NCBI GenBank assembly: GCA_035551355.1
Contig: DASZNF010000040.1
Coordinates: 1-64,000 of the forward strand
Length of the DNA stretch: 64,000 nucleotides
Direction: 5' to 3'
DNA from: DATATV01 sp035551355
GTDB lineage: Bacteria > Actinomycetota > Actinomycetes > Mycobacteriales > Pseudonocardiaceae
Under the pieces are notes generated by a model. The model was not told the origin of the DNA. It ran no database searches and saw nothing but the letters and a program-made list of their open reading frames with translations. A program made the position numbers and the translations under genes. Positions 49,084 through 57,607 of the stretch are shown here, piece by piece; within the stretch, counting starts at the first letter, position 1, and every line of letters starts with the position of its first letter.

Positions 49084-50361
49084 CTACTGGAACAGTCCAA
49101 CGACGGCATCGCCGACCAGGTACGTGTTCAGTCCGGTGATGAGCACCGTGAGTACGGCCAGCAATGCCGTCGTGCCCCGCCGATTGACCAGATCGCCCAT
49201 CACCTTCCCGTCCCGGGTGAGCACCAGCAGCGGCACCAACGCGAACGGAATCCCCAGCGACAGCCCCACCTGCGAGTACAGCAGGGCCTGGCTGGTGTCG
49301 ACCGCGAACCCGAGAACCACCAGCGAGGGCACCATGGTCAGCGCCCGCCGGAGCACCAGTGGGATGCGCACGTTCACGAACCCGGCCATCACCACCTGCC
49401 CGGCACAGGTCCCCACACTGGACGAGGACAGTCCGGAGGCCATCAATGCGACCCCGAACGCCAGGGCCGCTCCCCCGCCGACCAACGAGGCCAGTTGCGC
49501 ATGCACGCCCGCGAAATCGCCGGTCCCGTGGCCGGGACGGTGCAGCAAGGCGGCGGCCACCCACAGCATGGCGAGATTGACCAGCCCTGCCGCGCCCAGC
49601 CCGAGCACGCAATCCCAGGTGTTGTACCGCGACAACGTGCGCCGGCCGCGCGCGTCCGCCGCGTGAATCCGGTTGCTCTGCAACGCCGAGTGCAGGTAGA
49701 CCACGTGCGGCATGACGGTCGCACCGACGATGGCGACGACCAGTTCCAGCGAGTCGCCGCCATCGGTTCCGGGCACCAGTCCCGCGGTCAACTGTCCGTA
49801 GTCCTGGTGTCCCACCGCGAAGAACAGGTAGCCGAACCCGCCCGCGATCAGCACCAACAGCGCCACGATGGCCAGTTCGAACTTCCGGAACCCGCGCTGC
49901 TCCAGCGCCAGGATCAGGAAGGCCAGCGCCCCGGTGATCAAACCGGCCGGCAACGGTGGCACGCCGAACACCAGGTTCAGCCCGGCCGCGGCGCCCACGA
50001 ACTCGGCCAGATCGGTGGCCATCGCGACGAGTTCGGCCTGGATCCACAGCAGCGCGTTCGTCCGCCGGCCGTAGCGCGCCCGGCACAACTCGGGCAGGCT
50101 GCGCCCGGTGGCCAGCCCGGCCTTCGAGGTCAGGTACTGCACGACAATGGCCACCAGGTTGGCCAGCACGATCGCCCAGCCGAGCCGGTAGCCGTGGGCC
50201 GCGCCGCCCAGGAAGTTGGTGGCGAAGTTGCCCGGATCGACATAGGCCACCGAGGCGATCAGCGCCGGGCCGAACAACCCGACCGCGCCCCGCACCCGGC
50301 CCCGGCGCATGACCTCGCTCAGCAGCACCCGCGGGGCGGTCCGGACCGCCTCCGCGGTCAC
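49084..50361 (-). CDS. Nramp-family divalent metal transporter
   Basis: 425 residues, about 11 membrane helices. The metal site is visible: SVAYVDPGNFATNF in helix 1 (DPGN) and AIVGATVMPHVVYLHSAL in helix 6 (A-x-x-M-P-H), the last with VV where MPHN is usual. Probable proton-coupled Mn2+ or Fe2+ uptake. GTG 50361 overlaps the stop of the acyl-CoA dehydrogenase gene by four bases, so the two are translationally coupled, an uncommon pairing. Upstream in-frame extension is a shadow of that gene. Confidence 0.9.
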   Translation of the reverse strand: MTAEAVRTAPRVLLSEVMRRGRVRGAVGLFGPALIASVAYVDPGNFATNFLGGAAHGYRLGWAIVLANLVAIVVQYLTSKAGLATGRSLPELCRARYGRRTNALLWIQAELVAMATDLAEFVGAAAGLNLVFGVPPLPAGLITGALAFLILALEQRGFRKFELAIVALLVLIAGGFGYLFFAVGHQDYGQLTAGLVPGTDGGDSLELVVAIVGATVMPHVVYLHSALQSNRIHAADARGRRTLSRYNTWDCVLGLGAAGLVNLAMLWVAAALLHRPGHGTGDFAGVHAQLASLVGGGAALAFGVALMASGLSSSSVGTCAGQVVMAGFVNVRIPLVLRRALTMVPSLVVLGFAVDTSQALLYSQVGLSLGIPFALVPLLVLTRDGKVMGDLVNRRGTTALLAVLTVLITGLNTYLVGDAVVGLFQ

Positions 50362-51545
50362 CTCGGTTCCCGCGGCAACCCGAGTCCGCGTTCGGCGATC
50401 TGGGTGCGCAGCACCTCGTTGGCGCCCCCGGCGATCGTGTAGGCCCGGGAGTACAGGTGCGCGTCCTGCCACCAGCCGCCGTCGACCGCGGCCGGGTCCT
50501 CTTCGGTCAGCAGGCCGTCGGTGCCCTGCAGCCGGACGGCGAACGCGGTGAGATCGTGGTTGAGCTCGCTGAAGAAGATCTTCCCGATCAGCGAGTCGGC
50601 CGGTTGTTCGGCGCCGTGCAGCATCCGCGACTGGGCCAGGCCGATCATCGCGGCGTTGACGTAGGTCCGGGTGGCCAGTTCGCCGATCGCCTGACGCGTC
50701 GCGGAATCCTCGATCGCCGGGCGGCCACCGACCGGCGCCCGCTCGGCCAGCAGCAGCAGATCGCCGAGCGCGGTGACCAGTTCCACCCCGTGCGCGGCGA
50801 CGCCGGATCGCTCCTGGCCGAGGCTGCGCATGGCCACCCGCCAGCCCTCGTCCACCCGGCCCAGCACGTCCGCGGCCGGAATCCTGACCTCGTCGAGGAA
50901 AACCTCGTTGAAGTCGGTGGTTCCGGTGATCTCACGCAGCGGCCGGACGCCCACGCCGGGGCTGCGCATATCAAGCGCGAACGCGGTGATTCCCTTGTGC
51001 TTGGGCGCTTCCGGGTTGGTCCGCGCGAGCAGGTAGCCGCGGTCGGCGTGCTGTCCGTTGGTGGTCCACACTTTCTGGCCGGTCACCACGAACTCCTCGC
51101 CCTCCCGGCGGGCCCGGGTGCGCAACACGGCCAGGTCGCTGCCCGCGCCGGGTTCGCTGAACAGCTGGCACCAGATGTCCTCGCCACCGCGAATCCGGGG
51201 CAGGAACCGAGCCCGTTGCTGGTCGGTGCCGAACTCGATCACCGCGGCCGAGGCCAGCGCGGCCGCCCCGACCGGCGGCCAGGTGCGGGACCGGGCGATC
51301 TCCTCGGCCACGATGGACGATTCCAGCGGGTGCGCCTGCGGCCGGCCGCCGTACTCGGCGGGCCAGTCGATGCCGAGGAAACCGGCCGCGTAGAGCTTCG
51401 CCGTCCACTCCCGGATGGCCGGGATCAGCTCGGGGTCGGGGGCGCGGACGCCCGCGTGCGGCTTGACGCCGGGGGCGTGCTCGGCGACGAAGTCGCGCAC
51501 CTTCCGCCGGAACGCCTCGAGCTCCGCTGTGGACGTCGGCCGCAT
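50358..51545 (-). CDS. acyl-CoA dehydrogenase, long-type subunit
   Basis: 395 residues. N-terminal helices, middle beta domain CQLFSEPGAGSDLAVLRTRA and GQKVWTTNGQHADRGYLLAR, C-terminal domain ending TIAGGANEVLRTQIAERGLGLP. This end lacks the Glu of the YEGT motif, as in several steroid and branched-chain type enzymes. ATG 51545 is preceded by gggtgggaacag. Divergent from another acyl-CoA dehydrogenase at 51656 of a shorter type (370 residues). Such long/short pairs form alpha2beta2 enzymes in sterol side-chain breakdown. Confidence 0.9.
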   Translation of the reverse strand: MRPTSTAELEAFRRKVRDFVAEHAPGVKPHAGVRAPDPELIPAIREWTAKLYAAGFLGIDWPAEYGGRPQAHPLESSIVAEEIARSRTWPPVGAAALASAAVIEFGTDQQRARFLPRIRGGEDIWCQLFSEPGAGSDLAVLRTRARREGEEFVVTGQKVWTTNGQHADRGYLLARTNPEAPKHKGITAFALDMRSPGVGVRPLREITGTTDFNEVFLDEVRIPAADVLGRVDEGWRVAMRSLGQERSGVAAHGVELVTALGDLLLLAERAPVGGRPAIEDSATRQAIGELATRTYVNAAMIGLAQSRMLHGAEQPADSLIGKIFFSELNHDLTAFAVRLQGTDGLLTEEDPAAVDGGWWQDAHLYSRAYTIAGGANEVLRTQIAERGLGLPREPR

Positions 51546-51641
51546 CTGTTCCCACCCTTCACCGATCGCGTTATCAGGACACTTTACCTGGCACTCGACT
51601 CCATGTGAACGCACTCATACTCGACCAACGGTCTAAAAGAG

Positions 51642-51647
51642 GATAAT
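51642..51647 (+). promoter_or_regulatory. -10 element suggesting a leaderless transcript
   Basis: GATAAT ends nine bases before the GTG of the acyl-CoA dehydrogenase gene at 51656, so transcription would begin at or next to the start codon. No ribosome site is present. The short dyad GACCAACGGTC at 51623-51633 is just upstream. Confidence 0.45.
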
Positions 51648-51655
51648 TTATTCGG

Positions 51656-52768
51656 GTGCACTTCGAGCTCAGTGACGAACAGGCGATGCTGCGCGAGACG
51701 TCACGCGACCTGCTCGCGCCGCGCGCCTCCGGCACCATCGACCGAGCCCAACTCGACCGGGACGACGACATCGACCCGGCCCGGTGGCAACTCATGGCCG
51801 AACTCGGCTGGCCCGGGCTCGCCCTGCCCGAACAGCACGGCGGCTCCGGGCAGGGACTGGTCGAATTGGCTTTGCTGGCCGAGGAAATCGGCCGCGCCGC
51901 CGCCCCCGGTCCTCTGCTGTCCACCGCCCTGGTCGGCCGTGCGCTCAGCCTCGGCGGTGCACCGCAACTCCAGGCCGAGGTGGTGCCTTTGCTGGCTGAG
52001 GGGACGGCCTGGGCGAGTTGGGCATTTGCCGAGCCGCACCAGCCGTGGACGCCGGAGGGCGTGCACGCCACCGCGCGGACCGACGGCGACACGGTGATGC
52101 TGGACGGCGTCAAAACCGCAGTGCAGGACGCCGGGGGCGCCCGCTGGCTGCTGGTCACCGCCCGCCACGAGAACACCCTCGCGTCCTTTCTGGTCGACCG
52201 GAACCAGCCCGGGGTCACCGTCCGACGGCAACGCGTCCTCGATCTGACCCGCGCGTTCTACGAGATCCGGCTCGACGGAGTCCGGATATCGCGCGAACGC
52301 GCACTGCTGGACGGCGCTGCCGGTGTCCAGCGGTTGCTGGACGAGGCGTTCGTTCTGGTGTCAGCGGAAACTCTCGGCGTAATGGACCGAATGCTCGAGA
52401 TGACCGTGGCGCACCTCAAGGTCCGCGTCCAGTTCGACCGGCCGGTGGGCTCTTTCCAAGCGGTCAAACACAAGTGCGCGAACATGGCCATGCTCGTGCA
52501 CGGCACCCGCGCGGCCACCTACCTGGCCGCCATGACCGCCGACGCCGAGGACGCCGGCGCGGCCCGGAGCGCCTGCGTGGCCGCGTCCTGGGCCAGCACC
52601 GGGGCCGCGGACGTGGCCGGTGAGGCGTTGCAGTTGCACGGCGGTGTCGGCTTCACCTGGGAACACGATCTGCATCTGTATCTGCGCCGGGCCAAGGCCG
52701 ATGCGGTGCTGTTCGGCGACGACACGGTGCACCGCGACCGGCTGTGCGAACTCATCCGGCAGTCCTGA
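51656..52768 (+). CDS. acyl-CoA dehydrogenase, short-type subunit
   Basis: 370 residues. LSDEQAMLRETSRDLLAPRA opens the N-terminal helical domain; WPGLALPEQHGGSGQGLVEL; the middle domain lacks the usual SEPGAGSD and reads WAFAEPHQPW; the C-terminal domain has VRVQFDRPVGSFQAVKHKCA and LQLHGGVGFTWEHDLHLYL. This looks like the second subunit of a heteromeric enzyme, not a stand-alone one. GTG 51656 seems leaderless. Followed 17 bases later by an SDR. Confidence 0.9.
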   Translation: MHFELSDEQAMLRETSRDLLAPRASGTIDRAQLDRDDDIDPARWQLMAELGWPGLALPEQHGGSGQGLVELALLAEEIGRAAAPGPLLSTALVGRALSLGGAPQLQAEVVPLLAEGTAWASWAFAEPHQPWTPEGVHATARTDGDTVMLDGVKTAVQDAGGARWLLVTARHENTLASFLVDRNQPGVTVRRQRVLDLTRAFYEIRLDGVRISRERALLDGAAGVQRLLDEAFVLVSAETLGVMDRMLEMTVAHLKVRVQFDRPVGSFQAVKHKCANMAMLVHGTRAATYLAAMTADAEDAGAARSACVAASWASTGAADVAGEALQLHGGVGFTWEHDLHLYLRRAKADAVLFGDDTVHRDRLCELIRQS

Positions 52769-52785
52769 GCGAGGAGGGGATTCCC

Positions 52786-53556
52786 GTGGAGATCAAGGGA
52801 AAGAAGGCCGTGGTGTGCGGCGGGGCGTCGGGTCTTGGCCGGGCCAGCGCCGAATTGCTGGCCGCGCGCGGCGCGGACGTCGCGGTGCTCGACCGGCCCG
52901 ACTCGGCCGGAGCCGAGGTGGCGGCCGCGGTCGGTGGCGCCTTTCATCCGGTCGACGTCACCGACTTCGAGGGCGCCGAACAGGCGCTGGCCGCCGCGGT
53001 CGAGGGCCTTGGCGGGCTGCACGTGGCCGTCACCACCGCCGGTGGCGGCGCGGTCCGGCGCACGCTGTCCAAGGACGGCCCGCATGATCTGGCTTCGTTC
53101 CGCCAGATCATGGATCTCAACGCGGTGGCGACGTTCAACATCAGCCGGCTGGCCGCGGCCCACATGAGCCGCAACGAACCGGAGGATCCCGACGTCACCG
53201 GCGAACGCGGGGTGGTCGTCAACACCTCGTCCATCGCCGCGTTCGAGGGCCAGGTCGGCCAGGTCGCCTACAGCGCGGCCAAGGCCGCCATCGCCGGCAT
53301 GTGCCTGACCATGGCCCGCGACCTCGGCTCGCTGGGCATCCGGGTGCTGGCCATCGCGCCCAGCCTGTTCGAGACCGGTGCGGTGCGCCGGATTCCGGCC
53401 GAGACCAAGGTCGCGCTGGTCAAGGACGCCGCGTTCCCCCGGCGGTTGGGCCGGCCCGAGGAGTACGCCAAGCTGGTGCTGGCCATCGTGGAGAACCCCA
53501 TGCTCAACGGCCAGTGTCTGCGGCTGGACGCCGGGCAGCGGTTCGCACCGAAGTGA
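52786..53556 (+). CDS. SDR-family dehydrogenase (HSD10-like, 3-hydroxyacyl-CoA type)
   Basis: 256 residues. GKKAVVCGGASGLGRASAEL is the NAD site; VVVNTSSIAAFEGQVGQVAY with Ser and YSAAKAAI with Tyr and Lys are catalytic. The pattern of TAGGGAVRRTLSKDG and IAPSLFETGAVR matches mitochondrial HSD10-like 3-hydroxyacyl-CoA dehydrogenases. In a beta-oxidation-like route it would oxidise the hydroxyl made after hydration. GTG 52786 with gaggagggg upstream; cotranscribed with the acyl-CoA dehydrogenase gene. Confidence 0.9.
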   Translation: MEIKGKKAVVCGGASGLGRASAELLAARGADVAVLDRPDSAGAEVAAAVGGAFHPVDVTDFEGAEQALAAAVEGLGGLHVAVTTAGGGAVRRTLSKDGPHDLASFRQIMDLNAVATFNISRLAAAHMSRNEPEDPDVTGERGVVVNTSSIAAFEGQVGQVAYSAAKAAIAGMCLTMARDLGSLGIRVLAIAPSLFETGAVRRIPAETKVALVKDAAFPRRLGRPEEYAKLVLAIVENPMLNGQCLRLDAGQRFAPK

Positions 53557-53668
53557 CCGGGCCCGGAACAGTATCCTCAACCGCGCTCGCAGGGCGCGTC
53601 GCACTCGGCCGTCGTTCCCGGTTGACTAGACTGAGGGCACGCAACAGTAGTCCTGAGGAGTTGGCCGC

Positions 53669-55147
53669 ATGACGCCCGGCGTCGAACTGGAACCCGCCGA
53701 CAGCGATCCCGACGTCGACGCAGCGAAGGTCGGCACGCTGGCCGCGCACATCGCGGGCAGGATCGAGGCCGACGTGATCCGGCGCGGCTGGCCGGTCGGC
53801 GAATCCCTCGGGTCCGAACAGGACCTGCGCGAGCGGTTCGGGGTGAGCCGGGCGGTGCTGCGCGAAGCGGTTCGGCTGGTGGAGCACCACCAGGTCGCCC
53901 AGATGCGCCGCGGCCCGGGCGGTGGCCTGCTGATCTGCGCGCCCGACGCGGGGCCGGCCACCCGCTCCATGGTGATCTTCCTGGAATACATCGGCACCAG
54001 CATCACCGACCTGCTCGAAGCGCGCCTGCTGCTCGAACCGATCGCCGCTGACCTGGCCGCGGACCAGGTCAGCGAGGAGGGCATCCAGACCCTGCGCGGC
54101 ACGCTGGACACCGAACTCACCGCCGAGGGCAAGCCGGGCATGGACTCGCAGGACCCGTTGCATCCATTGCTGGGCCAGTTGTCCGGTAACCCGGTGCTGC
54201 ACCTGTTCATCGACATCCTCACCCGGCTCACCCGGCGCTACGCGCACACCTCCCGCCGGGTCAGCAAGGCCGACATCCAGTCCTCCAAGGACAATTCGCA
54301 CACCGCGCACCGGGCCATCGTCGACGCGGTGATCGCCGGTGACGGCGCCCGGGCCCAGACCAGGCTCACCGAGCATCTGGAGTGGGTCGGCGGCTGGATC
54401 GACCAGCACCGCGTGCACCGGGCCCGGGTGGGCGGCAGCATCGTCGAACCCGAGTTGGCCGAAGGGCCACGGGCCAAGCTGGCCGAGGTGGTCGCCGCCC
54501 GCATCCACGACGACATCGCCGGGCGCGGCTGGCCGATCGGTTCGGCCCTTGGCTCGGAGGCGGATCTGCTGGCCCGGTACGGAATCAGCCGGGCCGTGCT
54601 GCGGGAAGCGGTGCGGCTACTGGAATACCACTCGGTGGCCCGGATGCGCCGCGGCCCCGGCGGCGGCCTGATCGTCGCCGAGCCCGAACCGCAGGCCAGC
54701 ATCGACACGATGGCATTGTTCCTGGAATACCGAGGGGTTACCGCCAACGATCTGCGGATCGTCCGCAACGCCATCGAACTGGGCACGGTGGCCCGGGTAG
54801 CGCTGCGGCACGCCGACGGCGACCCCGAGGTGGCCGAACGGCTCACCGAGGCCGTCCGGTGGCCCACCGAAGGCCCGGCCGACCTGCCCCGCAAGGCCGA
54901 CCTGTTCCACTCCGAACTGGCCGAGCTGGCCGGGAATCCGGTGCTGTCGCTGTTCCTGAGCATCATCACCGAGCTGTTCCGCCGGCACGCGGCCGGTCAG
55001 GACCGGCCGCTGCCCGGCGATGCGGCGGCGGACGAGGTCCAGCACGTGCACGAGCGGATCTTCGACGCCATCCGCCAGGGCGACGCCGGCGTGGCCCGGC
55101 ACCGGATGCGCCGCCACCTCGACGCCCTGATTCCGTGGTGGCACTGA
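53669..55147 (+). CDS. double GntR (FadR-type) regulator: two full units in one chain
   Basis: 492 residues. Unit 1: winged helix at about 22-95 (LGSEQDLRERFGVSRAVLRE, MRRGPGGGLLICAP) and an FCD-type helical domain to about 245. Unit 2: winged helix at about 265-335 (LGSEADLLARYGISRAVLRE, MRRGPGGGLIVAEP) and a second helical domain to the end. The two units are clearly homologous, a fused tandem duplication. FadR-type proteins normally dimerise from single units; here one chain could fold as a pseudo-dimer. Ligand probably an acyl-CoA or acid of the surrounding pathway. It converges with the nine-gene operon, four bases from its last stop. Confidence 0.9.
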   Translation: MTPGVELEPADSDPDVDAAKVGTLAAHIAGRIEADVIRRGWPVGESLGSEQDLRERFGVSRAVLREAVRLVEHHQVAQMRRGPGGGLLICAPDAGPATRSMVIFLEYIGTSITDLLEARLLLEPIAADLAADQVSEEGIQTLRGTLDTELTAEGKPGMDSQDPLHPLLGQLSGNPVLHLFIDILTRLTRRYAHTSRRVSKADIQSSKDNSHTAHRAIVDAVIAGDGARAQTRLTEHLEWVGGWIDQHRVHRARVGGSIVEPELAEGPRAKLAEVVAARIHDDIAGRGWPIGSALGSEADLLARYGISRAVLREAVRLLEYHSVARMRRGPGGGLIVAEPEPQASIDTMALFLEYRGVTANDLRIVRNAIELGTVARVALRHADGDPEVAERLTEAVRWPTEGPADLPRKADLFHSELAELAGNPVLSLFLSIITELFRRHAAGQDRPLPGDAAADEVQHVHERIFDAIRQGDAGVARHRMRRHLDALIPWWH

Positions 55148-55151
55148 ACAA

Positions 55152-56408
55152 TCAGGCCGACTCGGCCACGCCGAACCGGGCGAGTTCGTGGGCGACCATG
55201 CCGTCCAGATCGCCGGCGGGCGGCATCGGCAGTTCGACCGCGCGGTCCCGGGTCGGCAGTAGCACCACGGCCGTGCCTGGGGTGGTGACCTCACCCCGCT
55301 GGTTCTCGCAGCGCACCGCGAGATGCACCTCGGCCCGGCTGTCGACCAGTCGCTTGTCGATCACCTCGCCGCGCACCCAGGTGGTGTCGCCGAGGTAGTT
55401 GAACCTGCGGTGTTCACAGCGCAGCCGCCACAGCCATCCCTCGTCGCCGATCCAGTCGGTGAGCAGGTGGCACAGCCAGGTTTCCCGCATACCGCCGTAG
55501 TCGTAGGGATTGGGCAGGCCCAGTTCGGTCGCTCGGGCCGGTTCCCAGTGCAGGCGCTGCACGGTGTCCGGGATGTTCCGCGGATTGGGCGGGTAGAGCC
55601 CGGGGGCCTTGCGGCGGATGTTCGCGGCGATCTTGAACGCGCCGGGCGGGGTGAGCTGCATGCCCCAGCCCAGGTGCCACACGATCACGTCGGTCGTGGT
55701 CAGCGGTCCCTTCACCCGGGGCTGCAACACCTCGCCGACCTCGATGTCCTCCCAGTAGCGGGGCTGCGCCCCACGCCGGGTCTCGGCCGCGTAGGCGGCG
55801 TCGATCTCGGCCAGTTCCTCGGCGGTGTAAGGAGGTTGGGCCAGCTTTTCCTTGGCGCGCTTCTTCGATGCGTGCCGTTCGGCATTGATCCAGGTGCCGC
55901 GGCGCACCGCGTGCAGATCGCCGCTTCCGTTGGTGTACAGGTAATCCTGGGTGACGTGCGCGGTGCGCCCGCCGAAACTGCTGCGCTTGGGTTGCACCCC
56001 GACCTGGGTCTGCAACAACCGGCAGCGGTCCCACACCCGCAGCGGCCGCCACCATTCGAACTCCATCACCGCCTGGTAGGACCCCAGCCCGGCGAACGGA
56101 TCGCCCTTCAGCAGCGCCCTGCTCTCCCGGTCCGGCGCGGGTGCCGCGTCCTCGCCCATGGTGTAGAGGAAGGTCGGCGGCGCGATCAGCGTGCCCCAGC
56201 GGGTTTCTTCGGCGTAGGCGGGGTCGCAGTACAGCGGATTGTCGTCACCGTAACCGAAAGCGAAGTGCCGGACCCCGTCCCAGGTCACCTCGTAGTTGTG
56301 CGGCGGGTTGCGTTGCGGCACCGGAATGCCGAGGCGACGGCGGGATCGTTCGATCGCGGCGTCGGTCAGCATGCCGAAATCCGTCGCCTGGCCCTCGGTG
56401 GCGGTCAT
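55152..56408 (-). CDS. two-hot-dog hydratase (FAS1-like dehydratase plus MaoC-type half)
   Basis: 418 residues. The first half (about 25-180) has the FAS1-type dehydratase pattern HFAFGYGDDNPLYCDPAYAE and FLYTMGED; the second half (about 225-400) starts WEDIEVGEVLQPRVKGPLTTTDVI, resembling MaoC hot-dog starts. It would hydrate an enoyl-CoA made by the dehydrogenases upstream. The canonical MaoC D-x-N-P-x-H is present as GDDNPLYCD without the His. ATG 56408 overlaps the acyl-CoA dehydrogenase stop by four bases. Last gene of the operon. Confidence 0.82.
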   Translation of the reverse strand: MTATEGQATDFGMLTDAAIERSRRRLGIPVPQRNPPHNYEVTWDGVRHFAFGYGDDNPLYCDPAYAEETRWGTLIAPPTFLYTMGEDAAPAPDRESRALLKGDPFAGLGSYQAVMEFEWWRPLRVWDRCRLLQTQVGVQPKRSSFGGRTAHVTQDYLYTNGSGDLHAVRRGTWINAERHASKKRAKEKLAQPPYTAEELAEIDAAYAAETRRGAQPRYWEDIEVGEVLQPRVKGPLTTTDVIVWHLGWGMQLTPPGAFKIAANIRRKAPGLYPPNPRNIPDTVQRLHWEPARATELGLPNPYDYGGMRETWLCHLLTDWIGDEGWLWRLRCEHRRFNYLGDTTWVRGEVIDKRLVDSRAEVHLAVRCENQRGEVTTPGTAVVLLPTRDRAVELPMPPAGDLDGMVAHELARFGVAESA

Positions 56409-57607
56409 CGGGAATCCTTTGGCAGAGCAGGGTCGCGAGGCAGGCCCAGCACCTGCTCGGCGATGGTGTTGCGCTGGATCTCGGCCGTGCCCGCGCCGAT
56501 GGTGGAGGCCCGGGTGCGCAGAAATCCCCACACCCAGCGCCCCTGTTGCACGGCCTGCGCATCGTGCCGGCCGAGCACCCCGTAGGGGCCCAGCAGGTCG
56601 ACCGCGAACTCGTGCAGGTCCTGTTCGAAGGTGGCGATGAACAGCCGCGAGGTGGAAGACGACGCCCCCGGCTCTCCGGTGGCCAGGATGTCGGCGATGG
56701 TGCGCATGCCGGTGTAGCGCATGATCCGCACCCGTATCTCGAAATCCGCCAGCCGATCGCGGACAAGCGGATCGGTGGTCGCGCCGCGGTCGCGGGCCAG
56801 CGCGATCAGTTCGTCCAGCACCCGCCGGTACACCGCGGCCTGATTCATCGCCCCGGCCGCGCGTTCGTGCCCGAGACTGGTGCGCACCAGCGGCCAGCCA
56901 TCGTCCTCCGCACCGATCCGGTCGGCCACCGGCACCCGGACATCGGTGAAGAAGATCTCGCAGAAGTGCGCCTCCCCGGTCAGATCGCGCAGCGGCCGCA
57001 CGACGACACCGGGGGCGTGCGCGTCGATGAGCAGATAGCTGATGCCGTGCTGCCGCGACTCGGGCGTGCCGGTCCGCACCAGGGTGAAGATCACGTCGGC
57101 GAGGTCGGCCGCGCTGTTCCACACCTTCTGCCCGTTGACGAGGTACTCCTCGCCGTCCCGGCTGGCCGTGGTGCGCAGCGCCTGGAGGTCGGACCCGGCG
57201 TCCGGTTCGGAATAGCCCTGGGCCCAGATCGCGTCTCCGCGCAACAGCGGGCGCAGGAAGCGGTCCTTCTGCTCGGTGGTGCCGTACCGGATGAGGGTGG
57301 GGCCGGCGATCTCGACGCCGGTGCCCAGTGGGCGTGGCAGTCTGGCCCGCGCGTACTCCTCCTGGTAGATCACCTGCCGGGCGAAGCTCAACGCCATGCC
57401 GCCGTACTCGCGTGGCCAGCTCGGTCCGGCGTATCCGGCGTCGAAAAGCGTGGCCAGCCAACCCTTCTGCCAGGCCAGCCGCTCGTCCGGGTCGCGCGGC
57501 CGGCGGCCGGGATGGCGATCGGTCAGGAAGGCCCGCAGCCGGGCCCGGAATTCGTCGTCGGTCTCCGCGGCCTCATCGCGGCGGCCGGCCGTCGCCACCG
57601 AGGTCAT
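56405..57607 (-). CDS. acyl-CoA dehydrogenase, long-type subunit
   Basis: 400 residues. GYSEPDAGSDLQALRTTASR in the middle domain (FAD/substrate loop) and NGQKVWNSAADLADVIFTLVR; C-terminal end STIGAGTAEIQRNTIAEQVL. Same class as the protein at 50358. ATG 57607 overlaps the next dehydrogenase's stop by four bases, so the long/short pair here is made in a fixed ratio. It would introduce a double bond into a CoA ester. Confidence 0.92.
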   Translation of the reverse strand: MTSVATAGRRDEAAETDDEFRARLRAFLTDRHPGRRPRDPDERLAWQKGWLATLFDAGYAGPSWPREYGGMALSFARQVIYQEEYARARLPRPLGTGVEIAGPTLIRYGTTEQKDRFLRPLLRGDAIWAQGYSEPDAGSDLQALRTTASRDGEEYLVNGQKVWNSAADLADVIFTLVRTGTPESRQHGISYLLIDAHAPGVVVRPLRDLTGEAHFCEIFFTDVRVPVADRIGAEDDGWPLVRTSLGHERAAGAMNQAAVYRRVLDELIALARDRGATTDPLVRDRLADFEIRVRIMRYTGMRTIADILATGEPGASSSTSRLFIATFEQDLHEFAVDLLGPYGVLGRHDAQAVQQGRWVWGFLRTRASTIGAGTAEIQRNTIAEQVLGLPRDPALPKDSR

